Below are positions 5,900-6,472 of a stretch of DNA of 6,472 nucleotides, one piece after another. Both the position numbers and the translations under genes were made by a program. Source of the stretch: JAHJSA01 sp038204345 (GTDB lineage: Bacteria > Actinomycetota > Thermoleophilia > RBG-16-64-13); the NCBI GenBank assembly GCA_038204345.1, contig JBBRDB010000153.1:1-6472 (forward strand). The letters are read 5' to 3'. The notes under the pieces were generated by a model. That model was not told where the DNA came from, did no database searches, and saw nothing but the letters and a program-made list of their open reading frames with translations. How positions within the stretch are numbered: the first letter of the stretch is position 1; each line of letters starts with the position of its first letter.

Positions 5900-6472
5900 T
5901 TAGTCGGAGAGAGGCTCCTCGCAGAAGAGATCTAGCTGGAGGGAATCCACGCCCACGAAGCTGCGGCGGTGGATCTCGCAGGGGCCCAGTTCGAGCAGGG
6001 CGGCCCGGTGGGCCCTGGTGGCGTAGCCCACGTGCTCGAAGAATCCGTAGCCCGAGTAGCGCTCGCTGAGGCTGCACATGAGTCGGTCGCGAGTCACTTT
6101 GGCGATGACCGAGGCGGCCGCCACGGCCGCGCTCTTCCCGTCGCCGCCGATGAGCAGAAGAGTCCTCAATCGCTCGTCGGGGAGCGCGAACCCATCGACG
6201 AAGGCCAGATCGTAGCGGCCGCCCAAGCGCCGCACCGCCTCACCCAAAGCCTGGATGTTGCAGCGGTGGAGGCCCACCCGGTCGATGGTCTCGGGGGAGA
6301 CGGCCACGATCGAAACCGAAGAGGCTGTGCGCAGGATGCGTGGGTAGAGGTGTTCTCGCGCCGGGCGGGTAAGGGCCTTCGAATCGGTGAGTCCCGTCAA
6401 AACCCGGCCGAGGGGCCGGCTGTAGTCGAGCGCGACGGCCGCCGCCACCAGAGGACCGGCGAGACACCCCCT
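5900..6472 (-). CDS. rnhB: Ribonuclease HII (5' end beyond window)
   Basis: RNase HII cuts 5' of single ribonucleotides embedded in duplex DNA, starting ribonucleotide excision repair, and can also act on RNA-DNA hybrids. The fragment opens inside the first motif: RGCLAGPLVAAAVAL, the end of GxDEAGRG...GP. The first two catalytic acids (D, E) and the first Gly of the junction-sensing GRG motif therefore lie outside. The third and fourth catalytic aspartates are visible at fragment residues 93 (FVDGF) and 111 (GGDGK), 18 apart exactly as in E. coli D108/D126. Further signatures are TDSKAL, AAASVIAKVTRDRLM, GYGFFEHVGYATRAH and IHRRSF. The C-terminal tail beyond IHRRSF carries QLDLF seven residues before the end, matching the bacterial sliding-clamp-binding consensus. 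A GTG at 6448 is internal to the conserved motif and is not the start. yraN follows after 83 nt. Confidence 0.96.
   Translation of the reverse strand, partial: RGCLAGPLVAAAVALDYSRPLGRVLTGLTDSKALTRPAREHLYPRILRTASSVSIVAVSPETIDRVGLHRCNIQALGEAVRRLGGRYDLAFVDGFALPDERLRTLLLIGGDGKSAAVAAASVIAKVTRDRLMCSLSERYSGYGFFEHVGYATRAHRAALLELGPCEIHRRSFVGVDSLQLDLFCEEPLSD

Noticed and set aside
5817..6077. Upstream extension of the yraN reading frame into rnhB
   Set aside because: The frame is open, but the added 87 residues are Arg/Pro/Gly-rich shadow sequence of rnhB, and a strong SD marks the GTG at 5816.
1..6472. CRISPR arrays, insertion sequences, tRNA genes, prophage or defence genes
   Set aside because: No regularly spaced repeats, transposase motifs, terminal inverted repeats or cloverleaf sequences were seen; the whole window is accounted for by conserved housekeeping genes.

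Overview
This is an ordinary, gene-dense, high-GC bacterial chromosome segment in which every gene lies on the minus strand. Read in the direction of transcription (right to left) the order is rnhB (5' end outside the window), yraN, comM, dprA, xerC, a FliA/WhiG-type sigma factor, and rpsB (3' end outside the window). From memory of reference genomes, the chain rnhB - yraN - comM - dprA - xerC - rpsB is the arrangement of Actinomycetota (for example Mycobacterium tuberculosis), and a whiG gene between dprA and rpsB is the Streptomyces arrangement. The sigma factor also resembles Streptomyces WhiG closely. The source is therefore most likely an actinobacterium, possibly a deep-branching lineage that keeps both xerC and a FliA/WhiG sigma factor. 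The genus cannot be named from this window.

Layout: 6472-5900 RNase HII (190 residues visible); 5899-5817 an 83-base gap with a perfect 12-bp palindrome, a small GC hairpin and a strong Shine-Dalgarno (SD) sequence; 5816-5442 YraN nuclease-fold protein from a GTG start; 5431-3848 ComM AAA+ helicase; 3851-2721 DprA, starting in an ATGA overlap with the comM stop; 2724-1636 XerC tyrosine recombinase, starting in a GTGA overlap with the dprA stop; 1626-829 sigma factor, 9 bases after xerC; 828-649 the only sizeable intergenic region, with a candidate extended -10 promoter and a strongly folding leader; 648-1 ribosomal protein S2.

Function: the tight spacing from yraN to the sigma factor suggests one transcript. 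ComM and DprA act on incoming or recombining single-stranded DNA (branch migration and RecA loading), YraN is a predicted nuclease, RNase HII removes ribonucleotides from DNA, and XerC resolves chromosome dimers. The sigma factor, a developmental or motility regulator, sits at the end of this DNA-processing operon. rpsB appears to have its own promoter and would begin the rpsB-tsf translation operon to the left of the window.

I found no mobile element, CRISPR array, RNA gene or clearly novel multi-gene system. The most useful observations are an exact QLDLF beta-clamp-binding-type motif at the C-terminus of RNase HII, and a roughly 41-nt stable hairpin in the presumed rpsB 5' leader.
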